Origin: Nitrososphaerota archaeon
GTDB lineage: Archaea > Thermoproteota > Nitrososphaeria > Nitrososphaerales > Nitrosopumilaceae
Assembly: GCA_016201435.1 (NCBI GenBank)
Contig: JACQCT010000013.1
Coordinates: 1-48,406, forward strand
Direction: 5' to 3'
Length of the DNA: 48,406 bases
Shown: positions 9,826 through 18,792 of the stretch, piece by piece
How the letters are laid out: the number at the start of each line of letters is the position of its first letter
How positions within the stretch are numbered: position 1 is the stretch's first letter
The notes under the pieces: generated by a model
Seen by the model: only the letters and a program-made list of their open reading frames with translations
Databases searched by the model: none
Told to the model about the DNA's origin: nothing
Position numbers and translations under genes: made by a program

Positions 9826-10458
9826 ATGCCACAGTGGATGTCATGGTTAAAATCTAATGAAAAAGAAATTCTTGCAATCCTAAACAACCTTGCTTGCAAG
9901 GCAGAAGAAGTCTCAAAATTACTTGTTGAATTATTCTCTGATTTTGATAAGTTAAATGAAATTCATGCAAAGATAAAGAAATTAGAAAGAGAAGCCGATC
10001 AAGATACTCATTCTGTATTTGAAGAATTAAACAAAACTTTCATCACTCCTCTGGATAGAGAGGATGTCTCAAGAATTGCATCAAAAACAGACGATATTGT
10101 TGATTATATCGAGGGAATATCTGGCAGAATTGTTAATTTTAAAATAAAATCTCCTCCACCATACATGCTTGATATTGCAAAGGAGCTATATGTTGCAACA
10201 AAAGAAATTAACTATATGATTACGAGAATAAATAACGTAAAAGCAGACAAGTCTATAATTGAACATTGTAGAAAAATAAATGAATCTGAACATAAGGTAG
10301 ATGAAATCTACAGAAAAGCAGTAGGTGAACTATTAGATACCACAGATGTGATTAGTATAATAAAACTGAAGGATATCTATGAGGCATTGGAAACTGCATC
10401 AGATAGATGTCTTGATGTAGCAGATTCCGTTGAGGACATTGTTCTAAAATATACTTAG
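9826..10458 (+). CDS. DUF47/PhoU-like regulator of phosphate transport
   Basis: A 210-residue all-helical protein of the DUF47 (PhoU-related, Pit accessory) family. Seen: long heptad-like helices and the acidic pattern EREADQDTHSVFEELNKTF near residues 57-75, followed by DREDVSRIASKTDDIVDYIE, the paired metal-binding style motifs of PhoU-type proteins. The gene is followed 9 bases later by pitA, the usual arrangement, and it probably gates or regulates that transporter. An alternative ATG lies four codons in. Confidence 0.9.
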   Translation: MPQWMSWLKSNEKEILAILNNLACKAEEVSKLLVELFSDFDKLNEIHAKIKKLEREADQDTHSVFEELNKTFITPLDREDVSRIASKTDDIVDYIEGISGRIVNFKIKSPPPYMLDIAKELYVATKEINYMITRINNVKADKSIIEHCRKINESEHKVDEIYRKAVGELLDTTDVISIIKLKDIYEALETASDRCLDVADSVEDIVLKYT

Positions 10459-10467
10459 GTATTTGGT

Positions 10468-11451
10468 ATGATTGGACTTGCCATTGGAGCGATTATAGCG
10501 GCACTAGTTTTTGATTTTTTAAATGGTTTTCATGATGCTGCAAATTCTATTGCTACTGTGGTAGGAACAAGAGTATTACGTCCACTTCATGCAGTTGCTA
10601 TGGCAGCAGTTGCAAACTTTGCAGGACCTTTTCTTTTTGGTGTTGCAGTAGCAACTACAATAGGAAAAGGAATCATTGATCCGAATTTTGTGACTCTAAA
10701 TATCATCATTGGTGCTCTTGCAGGTGCAATTATTTGGGATATTATTACATGGTTATTGGGACTTCCAACATCAAGTAGTCATGCATTGATTGGGGGAATA
10801 ATAGGCGCAGGAATCGCTGGAGTTGGAACACAGGCAATAATTTTCGGGGGATTACAAAAAGTGGTTACAGGTATCATTGTCTCGCCAGTAGTTGGGTTGG
10901 CTGTTGCATTTTTGTTGGCAACTTTACTAATTACTATATTTGCAAAAAAAAGACCATCGTCAGTAAATTCGGCATTTGGTAGATTGCAGCTTATTTCCTC
11001 CGCATATTTTTCATTAACTCATGGTGCAAATGATGGACAAAAAACAATGGGAATAATTGCTTTAATTTTATTAACTCAAGGAGTAATTACAAAATTTGAG
11101 GTTCCATATTATGTTATTATAATGGCAGCTTTGGCAATTAGTCTTGGTACTTTTTTTGGCGGTTGGAGAATTGTAAAAACAATGGCAGTAAAGATTACTC
11201 AGCTAAAACCATACCAAGGTTTTGCAGCAGAGACAGGCGGTGCAACAATTCTTGCAGTTTTAGCATGGCTTGGCATTCCAGCAAGTACAACTCATGCAAT
11301 CTCTGGGGCTATCATGGGAGCAGGTGCAGTAAAACGTGTTTCTGCTGTACGATGGGGTGTTGGGAGAAGAATTGTTTGGGCATGGATAATTACAATACCT
11401 GCTAGTGCTGCAGTAGCAGCTGTTGTTACTTTAATCATTAAAGCACTGTAA
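10468..11451 (+). CDS. pitA: Inorganic phosphate transporter, Pit family
   Basis: A 327-residue membrane carrier that imports phosphate with a cation. Both family signature repeats are visible: FDFLNGFHDAANSIATVVGT near the N-terminus and a second half containing LTHGANDGQKTMG near residues 185-198 and IPASTTHAISGAIMGAG near 270-286. This inverted duplication and about 9-10 membrane helices are characteristic. It forms an operon with the DUF47 gene. Confidence 0.95.
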   Translation: MIGLAIGAIIAALVFDFLNGFHDAANSIATVVGTRVLRPLHAVAMAAVANFAGPFLFGVAVATTIGKGIIDPNFVTLNIIIGALAGAIIWDIITWLLGLPTSSSHALIGGIIGAGIAGVGTQAIIFGGLQKVVTGIIVSPVVGLAVAFLLATLLITIFAKKRPSSVNSAFGRLQLISSAYFSLTHGANDGQKTMGIIALILLTQGVITKFEVPYYVIIMAALAISLGTFFGGWRIVKTMAVKITQLKPYQGFAAETGGATILAVLAWLGIPASTTHAISGAIMGAGAVKRVSAVRWGVGRRIVWAWIITIPASAAVAAVVTLIIKAL

Positions 11452-11504
11452 TTTGTACAATTTCAATTTGTACGATTATATTTGCAATAAATCAACCGTC
11501 AGGA

Positions 11505-12503
11505 ATGGCAAAAACTTGGAAAGATACTGATGTAAGTTTAGATCCAATAAAGAATCAGATCATTGCAGTAATTGGTTATGGAATTCAGGGAAATGCACAG
11601 GCAAACAACCTAAAAGATTCTGGTCTAAATGTTATAGTTGGATTACAAGAAGGTGGCTCTAGCTGGAAAAAGGCAAAAGATGACGGTCACGAAGTATTGT
11701 CTATTCCCAAAGCATGTGAAAAGGCTGACATTGTACACGTATTGATTCCTGACATGATTCAAGCCAAAGTCTTTCGGGAACAAATTGAACCTAATCTGAA
11801 TGTTGGAAATGCATTATCATTTTCACATGGAGCTGCAATTCATTGGGAGTGGATCAAGGCGCCAGGAGATGTTGATATAATTATGGTTGCACCAAAAGGT
11901 CCTGGCTCTAAAGTCAGGGAGACATATCTTGAAGGATTTGGTACCCCATCTATAGTTGCAGTTTATCAGGATTATACTAAAATGGCTTGGGACAGAACTC
12001 TGGCCTTGGCAAAAGGAATTGGTAGCACTAGGGCTGGGATAATAGAAACAACATTTCAAGAAGAGGTAGAAACAGACTGGTTTGGTGAACAAGCTGATCT
12101 TTGTGGAGGATGTGCATCAATGGTAATGAACGCTTTTGAAACTCTAGTTGAGGCAGGTTACCAGCCAGAAATTGCATACTTTGAAGTTTTACATGAACTA
12201 AAGCTAATTGTCGATCTTATCCAAAGATATGGAATCAACGGAATGTGGCGAAGAGTAAGTGAGACTGCAAGATACGGTGGTTTGACAAGAGGCCCTATGG
12301 TTATGAACAAGGATGTAAAAGAAAACATGAAAAAGATTCTCAAAATGATACGAGATGGAACATTCAATCAAGAATGGATAAGCGATTATCAGAAAAATGG
12401 CAAAAACTCATTTGATAGATACATGAAACAAATAGACGCTCATCAAATAGAACAAGTGGGCAAGAAAATGCGTCAGATGATGTGGCCTGATTCAACAGAA
12501 TAA
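11505..12503 (+). CDS. ilvC: Ketol-acid reductoisomerase
   Basis: Second enzyme of valine and isoleucine synthesis: Mg-dependent alkyl migration and NAD(P)H reduction of acetolactate or acetohydroxybutyrate. The 332-residue class I length is typical. Seen: Rossmann motif GYGIQGNAQANN near residue 24, the segment MVAPKGPG near 127-134, and metal-ligand motifs EEVETDWFGEQADLCGG and FEVLHELKLIVDL. Its stop codon abuts the stop of the convergent methylmalonyl-CoA mutase small subunit with no base between. Confidence 0.96.
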   Translation: MAKTWKDTDVSLDPIKNQIIAVIGYGIQGNAQANNLKDSGLNVIVGLQEGGSSWKKAKDDGHEVLSIPKACEKADIVHVLIPDMIQAKVFREQIEPNLNVGNALSFSHGAAIHWEWIKAPGDVDIIMVAPKGPGSKVRETYLEGFGTPSIVAVYQDYTKMAWDRTLALAKGIGSTRAGIIETTFQEEVETDWFGEQADLCGGCASMVMNAFETLVEAGYQPEIAYFEVLHELKLIVDLIQRYGINGMWRRVSETARYGGLTRGPMVMNKDVKENMKKILKMIRDGTFNQEWISDYQKNGKNSFDRYMKQIDAHQIEQVGKKMRQMMWPDSTE

Positions 12504-12926
12504 CTAAGTTTTTCTCAGCTTTGCAACGCCAGAGTTAATGTAGTCTATTACAGTAGCAAGTGGTGTGCCAGGACCAAAGTTTCCTAAAACTCCAGCTTTT
12601 ACAAGATCTGGTTTGTCATCTTCTGGTATGACTCCACCGCCAATTACAAGAACATCTTTGATTCCTTTTTCTTTTAGTGCTTTGACTACTCTTGGAAACA
12701 ATGTAAGATGTGCACCGTTTAGAAGGCTAAGTGCTACTACATCCACATCTTCATCTTCAACAATTTTGGCAATTCTTTCAGGGGTTGCAAAAAGACCGGA
12801 ATAGATTACCTCCATTCCTGCATCCCTAAAGGCACGACATAAAACTAGTGCACCTCTGTCATGACCGTCTAAACCTAATTTGGCTACTAGTATTCTGATT
12901 CTTTTAGTAGTTGCCTTTTGTGCCAT
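12504..12926 (-). CDS. Methylmalonyl-CoA mutase, B12-binding small subunit
   Basis: A 140-residue protein consisting of a single cobalamin-binding domain. The signature D-x-H-x-x-G is seen as DGHDRG at 20-25, followed by SLLNGAHL near 87-94 and the GGGVIPEDD loop near 117-125. It pairs with the separate catalytic subunit at 14761-16356, the split arrangement usual in archaea. In thaumarchaea the enzyme converts methylmalonyl-CoA to succinyl-CoA in the 3-hydroxypropionate/4-hydroxybutyrate carbon fixation cycle. It lies on the opposite strand to the other mutase genes, about 0.9 kb from meaB. Confidence 0.93.
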   Translation of the reverse strand: MAQKATTKRIRILVAKLGLDGHDRGALVLCRAFRDAGMEVIYSGLFATPERIAKIVEDEDVDVVALSLLNGAHLTLFPRVVKALKEKGIKDVLVIGGGVIPEDDKPDLVKAGVLGNFGPGTPLATVIDYINSGVAKLRKT

Positions 12927-13000
12927 AATTTTGAGGATACATCTGGGTTTTAAAATCTTTATTTGACAAAAATACGCTCAAATATTTTCAGAAAAGTGAA

Positions 13001-13300
13001 TCATTGTCCTAATGTTTTTCTTTTGGACAATAACTTCTTAATTTCTCTAGAATGCAATGCTATGGTTTTCTTAATTTCCAATTCGTCATTTCTATCTGGT
13101 ACCTTTTTACGCATTTGTAAATATGCGGTAAAAAACACGGCTTCAAGATAGCCTATATGCCAACCATATTCAAAATCAAACTGGTTATCATACTCCCAAA
13201 AGCTCTTGGAGGCAGGATCCTTTGGATATTTACCTATTGCTTCTAGTTCTGACTCTATAGTTTCTTTCATCAATTTTCGAAACTGCTCATCTAACACCAA
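13001..13300 (-). CDS. Hypothetical protein, 99 residues
   Basis: Not recognised. A small charged cytoplasmic protein with a helical look, an aromatic central stretch (FWEYDNQFDFEYGWHIGYLEAVFFTAYL, written here in outline: aromatic-rich residues about 33-62) and a basic C-terminus. It starts at TTG 13300 or GTG 13297. It sits between the two methylmalonyl-CoA mutase loci, which may hint at association but proves nothing. Confidence 0.6.
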   Translation of the reverse strand: MVLDEQFRKLMKETIESELEAIGKYPKDPASKSFWEYDNQFDFEYGWHIGYLEAVFFTAYLQMRKKVPDRNDELEIKKTIALHSREIKKLLSKRKTLGQ

Positions 13301-13356
13301 AGTAAGTTTATTTTAGAATATGGCAAAATAAACCTACGCTAAGGCATTGAAATTAG

Positions 13357-13761
13357 ATGAATAAAAAAATCATTATTATAGTTCCAATTATAATTATTCT
13401 AGTATCGCTGTACGTTTTTAATGTAAATCAGATTGATGAGAAACGTCTATCCAACACGTTTGAATTTTCTGCAATATATTTTGATGATAGTCATGTTGTC
13501 AAGATATTGTATCTTGACAGATCAAACCATACCAATACTGCCATTTTAGAAATAGAGGGTCTAAGCCAACTGTTTCAGAAAAAATATGATAATTCATCTT
13601 TTGTAGAAGATATTCCTATTTCTTCCACTCCGCAATATGGATGGAAAACCACCCCTGTTACTTTATTGATAGATCATAAAGAATTTGGGAAGCTAATTTT
13701 AAAGACTGAAATCGTTCCATATGGACAACCATCTTCAAAAGTGATATACGGTAAACCATAG
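13357..13761 (+). CDS. Hypothetical membrane-anchored protein, 134 residues
   Basis: Not recognised. The N-terminus is a short basic segment then a hydrophobic helix (about residues 4-23), followed by a polar, beta-rich domain of about 110 residues, so it is probably an outward-facing anchored protein. ATG start. It precedes the meaB gene by about 80 bases on the same strand, and this spacing suggests an independent promoter for meaB. Confidence 0.6.
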   Translation: MNKKIIIIVPIIIILVSLYVFNVNQIDEKRLSNTFEFSAIYFDDSHVVKILYLDRSNHTNTAILEIEGLSQLFQKKYDNSSFVEDIPISSTPQYGWKTTPVTLLIDHKEFGKLILKTEIVPYGQPSSKVIYGKP

Positions 13762-13841
13762 ATAAAACAAGTCAGTTTCTATTTATTTTTAATTTGAAAC
13801 AAGAAGATTTTATTGTGGTAACAACCCGTATTCAGCTCTAT

Positions 13842-14756
13842 ATGGATATTGTATCAGAATTAAAACATGGTAAACGTAGGGCAATAGCAAGAGCCATCTC
13901 AATTATTGAAAATGATGACAAGACTGCAAAAGCATTAATAAAAAAAATCTTCAAAAATTCTGGAAAGTCTATTACTATAGGAATAACAGGTCCTGCTGGT
14001 GCTGGAAAAAGTACCCTGATAGACAAAAGTGTTCTTGAATTAAAAAAACTAGGTTACAAGGCTGCAGTTCTAGCCATAGATCCAACAAGTCACATCACAG
14101 GAGGTGCCATACTAGGTGATAGAGTTAGGATGTCTGATTCTACTGATTCTGGAACTTATATCAGAAGCATGGCATCAAGGGGTGCCACAGGAGCTATTTC
14201 CTCATCACTACGAAACAGCATACGGGTTCTTGAATATGCTGGATATGATGTAATCATAATTGAAAGTGTTGGTGCAGGTCAAACTGAAATTGATATTTCA
14301 AAAATTGCTGACATTACAGTGGTAGTTTTTAATCCAAATACTGGTGATAGTATACAGACAATAAAAGCAGGGTTGACTGAAATTGGTGACATTTATCTGA
14401 TAAACAAAAGTGACTTGGCAGGAGCAAATCAGTTGTTTAATGCAGTTAGGGATTTTATTGGCATGTCGGAAAAAAATCCCACAATATTGCTGACTTCAGC
14501 AAAATCAAGCAAAGGAATATCAGAATTTGCAAAAAAACTAGAAGCACTTGTCATATCAAAGAAAAAAACCAAAAAAACACAGGAACAATCACAACTTGAA
14601 ACAGAACTAAGAGATATTGTTTTAAATAATGTTAAAAATAAAATGAGCACCATGATTGATTCTAGTAAAGAATATGCCAAATACCTAAAAAAAGTACAAT
14701 CAAAGACTCTAGATCCATACGAAGCTGCTGACAAAATTTCAAAACTTTTCAAGTGA
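13842..14756 (+). CDS. meaB: MeaB/ArgK-type GTPase, chaperone of methylmalonyl-CoA mutase
   Basis: A G3E-family P-loop GTPase that protects and reloads B12-dependent methylmalonyl-CoA mutase. Seen: GPAGAGKST near residue 49, the E-x-x-G-x-GQ-x-E motif (ESVGAGQTEID) and NKSDLAG as the base-recognition loop. The ATG at 13842 gives about 304 residues beginning MDIVSELKHGKRRA, matching the family start; a TTG 16 codons upstream (13794) is a less likely alternative. The mutase large subunit begins 4 bases after the stop, so the genes are cotranscribed. Confidence 0.92.
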   Translation: MDIVSELKHGKRRAIARAISIIENDDKTAKALIKKIFKNSGKSITIGITGPAGAGKSTLIDKSVLELKKLGYKAAVLAIDPTSHITGGAILGDRVRMSDSTDSGTYIRSMASRGATGAISSSLRNSIRVLEYAGYDVIIIESVGAGQTEIDISKIADITVVVFNPNTGDSIQTIKAGLTEIGDIYLINKSDLAGANQLFNAVRDFIGMSEKNPTILLTSAKSSKGISEFAKKLEALVISKKKTKKTQEQSQLETELRDIVLNNVKNKMSTMIDSSKEYAKYLKKVQSKTLDPYEAADKISKLFK

Positions 14757-14760
14757 TTTT

Positions 14761-16356
14761 ATGAAAGATAAGAAATCTAATACGCCAAAACAAGTAAAAA
14801 CAGATTCAAATATACCAGTAAAACCGGTTTATGATTCTAAAGTAAAACCGCGAAGCAAGAACGAACAACCGGGAAAATTTCCTTACACGCGAGCTATTCA
14901 CAAAGGAATGTATCGTGATAGATTATGGACCATGAGACAGTATACTGGATTTGGAAGTGCTGATCAGACAAATCAACGATTCAAGTATTTACTTGAACGC
15001 GGTCAGACTGGATTAAGTATGGCATTTGATCTTCCTACCCAAATTGGTTATGATGCAGATGATCAACATGCAGAGGGAGAAGTTGGTAAAGTTGGCGTTT
15101 CTATAACTTCACTTAAAGATATGATGACTTGCTTTGGAGGGATACCTTTAGAAAAAGTAAGTACATCTATGACAATTAACGCAACGGCATCAACTTTGCT
15201 TTCACTATACATTGCTACAGGAGAATCGCAAGGTGTTGCAAGCTCTGCCTTGCGAGGAACAACCCAAAATGATATTCTCAAAGAATACATTGCAAGAAAT
15301 ACCTACATCTATCCTCCTCGACAATCTATGAGATTAATTGGTGACATGATAGAATATTGCTCAAAAAAAGTTCAACAATGGTATCCTATTTCGATTTCCG
15401 GGTATCACATGAGGGAAGCCGGATGTAATGCAGTACAAGAAGTTGCATTTACAATTGCAAACGCCATACAATACATAGAAACATGTGTTGAAAGAGGATT
15501 AAAAATTGATGATTTTGCACCAAGATTATCGTTCTTTTTCTGTTGCACAAACGAATTTCTTGAAGAAGTAGCTAAATTCAGAGTTGCAAGAAGAATTTAT
15601 GCAAAAATATTAAAAGAAAGATTTCATGCACGTGACCCAAAATCAACACATCTACGATTCCACGTACAAACTAGTGGAGAATCACTAACTGCACAACAAC
15701 CCGATAATAATATTGTTAGAGTTGCAATACAATCAATGGCCGCAGTACTTGGAGGTGCACAATCCTTGCACACCAATTCAAAAGATGAGGCTCTTGCACT
15801 TCCTACAGAAGCGGCAGTCAAAATTGCGCTAAGAACACAACAAATTGTTGCCCATGAAAGTGGAATTACAAAAACAGTGGATCCACTTGCTGGATCTTAC
15901 TATGTAGAATACCTTACCGACAAAATTGAAGACGAGGTAAACAAGTATTTGAAAAAAATTGATAGGATGGGCGGCTCTCTTGTAGGAATAGAACGAGGAT
16001 TTTTTCAGTCAGAAATTAGACAAAACGCATATCGATTAAAACAAGAAATTGACAAAGGAGAAAGAATTATTGTTGGAGTTAATAAATTTGCAGATGCAGT
16101 AGAAGCAAAACAAGATCTACTAAGAATTGATAACAGTATTGAAGTAAAACAAACTAAGACTCTCAAGGAATTGAGAAGCACTAGAGATAACAAAAAAGTT
16201 GAAAACCTTCTTTCCAAAATGAAAAGTGCTTCTGAATCAGAGGAGAACCTAATGCCACATATAATAAATGCCGTAAAAAGTTATGCGACGCTTGGAGAAA
16301 TAAGCAATACCTTTAGAGAAGTTTTTGGGATCTATCAACCAAAGGAAACCTTCTAA
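14761..16356 (+). CDS. Methylmalonyl-CoA mutase, catalytic large subunit
   Basis: The TIM-barrel substrate-binding subunit, 531 residues, without a fused B12 domain, which is supplied by the 12504-12926 protein. Diagnostic segments: TRAIHKGMYRDRLWTMRQYTG near the N-terminus, GLSMAFDLPTQIGYDAD, the HMREAGC segment and VQTSGESLTAQQPDNN. It interconverts (R)-methylmalonyl-CoA and succinyl-CoA. The stop is followed after one base by the start of the epimerase gene, giving the order meaB-mutase-epimerase. Confidence 0.95.
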   Translation: MKDKKSNTPKQVKTDSNIPVKPVYDSKVKPRSKNEQPGKFPYTRAIHKGMYRDRLWTMRQYTGFGSADQTNQRFKYLLERGQTGLSMAFDLPTQIGYDADDQHAEGEVGKVGVSITSLKDMMTCFGGIPLEKVSTSMTINATASTLLSLYIATGESQGVASSALRGTTQNDILKEYIARNTYIYPPRQSMRLIGDMIEYCSKKVQQWYPISISGYHMREAGCNAVQEVAFTIANAIQYIETCVERGLKIDDFAPRLSFFFCCTNEFLEEVAKFRVARRIYAKILKERFHARDPKSTHLRFHVQTSGESLTAQQPDNNIVRVAIQSMAAVLGGAQSLHTNSKDEALALPTEAAVKIALRTQQIVAHESGITKTVDPLAGSYYVEYLTDKIEDEVNKYLKKIDRMGGSLVGIERGFFQSEIRQNAYRLKQEIDKGERIIVGVNKFADAVEAKQDLLRIDNSIEVKQTKTLKELRSTRDNKKVENLLSKMKSASESEENLMPHIINAVKSYATLGEISNTFREVFGIYQPKETF

Positions 16357-16357
16357 A

Positions 16358-16753
16358 ATGAAAATAGATCATGTTGCGATTGCAGTAAATAATGTAGATG
16401 AAGCTGCAAAAGAATACCAACAAGCTTTGGGAATAAAAGAAGTTGAATTTGAAACGGTAGAGACGGAAGGTGTTAGAGTTGCAATTTTACACCTAAAAGA
16501 TTCTAGAATTGAACTTATGGAACCAACACGAGACGACAGTCCTATTAAGAAATTTCTCACAAGCCGAGGCGAAGGTCTTCATCATATCGCATTTGAAACA
16601 GACGGCATTGAAGGTGAAGTAACCCGAATGAAAGGATGTGGAGTCAGATTTCTTGGAGAAATAAGACCTGGTTCAAGAGGCACTAAAGTTACTTTTATAC
16701 ATCCAAAGTCTCTGCATGGAGTTTTAGCAGAACTTTGCTCTCATCCAAAGTGA
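16358..16753 (+). CDS. mce: Methylmalonyl-CoA epimerase
   Basis: A vicinal-oxygen-chelate metalloenzyme of 131 residues that interconverts (S)- and (R)-methylmalonyl-CoA, feeding the mutase. Seen: MKIDHVAIAV with the first metal-ligand His at residue 5, the second-repeat LHHIAFE, and GVLAELC supplying the last Glu ligand. The ATG at 16358 lies one base after the mutase stop and gives the normal family N-terminus. Confidence 0.94.
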   Translation: MKIDHVAIAVNNVDEAAKEYQQALGIKEVEFETVETEGVRVAILHLKDSRIELMEPTRDDSPIKKFLTSRGEGLHHIAFETDGIEGEVTRMKGCGVRFLGEIRPGSRGTKVTFIHPKSLHGVLAELCSHPK

Positions 16754-16838
16754 TTGCAAATAATTTTTGTTTCATTAAATAAGTTTGGTTTATTTTTTAG
16801 TTATTCATAAATTACTTTTTTTATTTTGTTAAAATGAG

Positions 16839-17393
16839 CTATTCCATCAATTTTAGAGTATCAGACGCAGTGATTATGCCAATTATTTTGCTTTGCTTTG
16901 ATACCAAGATGCATTTTGAAAATCTGATAAGTGTAACTAAAGTTTTCACAGGAATCGCATAATCCACTATGGGGGGTCTTGGTTCCATGACTTCGGAAAG
17001 TCTGATCTTTTTGCGCTGACTTTCATCACTGTCTAGCAAATGCTTGACAAGGCCATCCTCTGTTATCAAACCTACTACCTCTGTTCCATCAAAGACTGGT
17101 ATTTGGCTAATTGAAAAATCCTGCATCTTCTTTATTGCATCATGTAGTGTGTCTGTGGTCTTTAGCTTTGCAATGTCTTTGCTGCAAATATCTCCTGCTT
17201 TCATTGAGGATTGACTTTCAAGTGACCATAATACCTCGAATATTTTTCTTGCAGTAGAATAGCTTGGCTGACACCTTCCGGATTCTATTTGATTAATCAT
17301 TGAGGTACTGACTCCAGTAAGAGAAGCTAGTTTTTGTTGAGTTAGACCAATCTTTAGTCTAGCTGGTTTTATGGAATCAAGTCTAGGTAGCAT
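16839..17393 (-). CDS. XRE-type HTH regulator with paired CBS domains
   Basis: A 184-residue cytoplasmic protein. An N-terminal Cro/C1-type helix-turn-helix lies at about residues 10-50 (LTQQKLASLTGVSTSMINQI); two CBS motifs follow at about 65-120 and 128-184. CBS pairs sense adenine nucleotides or related ligands, so this is a ligand-sensing repressor or activator common in archaea. ATG start. It is divergent from the DM13 protein gene, 71 bases away, a plausible target. Confidence 0.87.
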   Translation of the reverse strand: MLPRLDSIKPARLKIGLTQQKLASLTGVSTSMINQIESGRCQPSYSTARKIFEVLWSLESQSSMKAGDICSKDIAKLKTTDTLHDAIKKMQDFSISQIPVFDGTEVVGLITEDGLVKHLLDSDESQRKKIRLSEVMEPRPPIVDYAIPVKTLVTLIRFSKCILVSKQSKIIGIITASDTLKLME

Positions 17394-17464
17394 TACAATA
17401 ATTATCTAAGATGGATATTTCAGCTTTCTTCAATACTTAATAGTTTCATTCACTGAATTTAATC

Positions 17465-18076
17465 ATGTTAAAGGGGATTGGAATTGCGGCAATTCTTGGT
17501 GTAGCTGCAATTGGTATATACTATTTTGGACCTCAAATAATTCCACAAAAAATGAGTGATCCTCTGCAACAGGCATTAGATCAGATACAGACTGGTTTGA
17601 CATATGATAAATTTGTAAACATGACTAATTCACAAAGAGATGCACTAGTACAGAAAATGCCACAACAAACAATTGCTCTCATAATGGATGATGCAAAAAA
17701 GTTCACAACTACAGTTTCTGAGAGCATGCAAGACATGATTTCAAAGGTATCCCCAACATCTCACAGTATAGTATTTTCAAAACAAGGTGAATTTGTAGGA
17801 ATAGGACATGAGGCAAAAGGCAAAGCTGAAATAATTTCTATTGGGAATACTTCATTTCTTAGGTTTGAAAATTTTGAAGTAACAAACGGACCTGATCTAC
17901 ATGTTTACATGACAATTAATGGTGATGCTACTACAGGAATTGATTTGGGCAAACTAAAAGGTAGCATTGGTGATCAAAACTATGAATTAAAACGAGTTGA
18001 CACCAACACATATGATACGGTGGTAATTTACAGTCAACCATTTCATGTTTACTTTGCAAAAGCAATGTTGTCATAA
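17465..18076 (+). CDS. Membrane-anchored DM13 domain protein
   Basis: 203 residues. An N-terminal hydrophobic anchor (about 5-28) is followed by a helical linker and, from about residue 105, a DM13 domain, an extracytoplasmic fold proposed to act in electron transfer. Seen: GNTSFLRFENFEVTNGPDLHVYM and the closing strand VVIYSQPFHVYFAKAML. Many DM13 domains have Cys where this one has Ser190, so redox chemistry through that Cys is not available here. ATG start. Probably single-gene. Confidence 0.78.
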   Translation: MLKGIGIAAILGVAAIGIYYFGPQIIPQKMSDPLQQALDQIQTGLTYDKFVNMTNSQRDALVQKMPQQTIALIMDDAKKFTTTVSESMQDMISKVSPTSHSIVFSKQGEFVGIGHEAKGKAEIISIGNTSFLRFENFEVTNGPDLHVYMTINGDATTGIDLGKLKGSIGDQNYELKRVDTNTYDTVVIYSQPFHVYFAKAMLS

Positions 18077-18347
18077 ACGTATACTTTGCGATTAGTTAAA
18101 TAAACAAAAACTTCTGAACCGTATGACAATCGCATTAAAACAAGTTCAAAAAAATAAGAACTAATACAAAATAAAAAATTAGAAAGGAGTTTTGTAGCAA
18201 TCTTTACAGGACTAGAACCAATACAATTTGTAAGCAATCCCTAAACGTGATAACAGTACAATCTCTTACACATGAAAACTCTACGCCTTTTGAGAAATTT
18301 TATGTTGTAATGATTTTGTCCACCTTTCAGAATCATAGAACCTCAAA

Positions 18348-18785
18348 CTACTGTAGAACTTTACCATTTGCCGCATCTATCATGTATCCCCATGTGTGAC
18401 CTGACAGAATATTTGGCGGTTGACCTGTGACTGTAACTATCCAAACATATTGTCCGTTTTCAAGGCCATGCCCATAAATCTCATAAGGTTCGATGCATGG
18501 ACTATTTTGAGGACAGTGTGGTGTTATGTCTTGCAAAGTTTTTTCATCTACAACAAATGCCATTTCATTAGTTTTTACATGCAACAACTTCATGTCCACA
18601 GTTTTATCGTCAAGAAAATTTTTACTCCAGTTACCTGTTTTGGTTGCTATGGCAAAAGCCTGATCTTTTGATATTAGGTGAGGGCTTTCAAGATAGTCAT
18701 ACAGTATTACTAATCCGCTTCCTACTCCTATTGCTAAGAGTGATACAAATACAACATTGATGATCTTTTTACCTTTGAGAATCAT
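18348..18785 (-). CDS. Membrane-anchored PepSY-like protein
   Basis: 145 residues. A hydrophobic N-terminal helix (about 8-30) is followed by an outward-facing domain. The ending YVWIVTVTGQPP...GYMIDAANGKVL resembles the PepSY fold, which is linked to peptidase inhibition or regulation at the cell surface. A Cys pair (CPQNSPC) may form a disulfide. It lies 7 bases after the 18793-19338 gene on the same strand, so the two form an operon. Confidence 0.65.
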   Translation of the reverse strand: MILKGKKIINVVFVSLLAIGVGSGLVILYDYLESPHLISKDQAFAIATKTGNWSKNFLDDKTVDMKLLHVKTNEMAFVVDEKTLQDITPHCPQNSPCIEPYEIYGHGLENGQYVWIVTVTGQPPNILSGHTWGYMIDAANGKVLQ

Positions 18786-18792
18786 ATAATTA

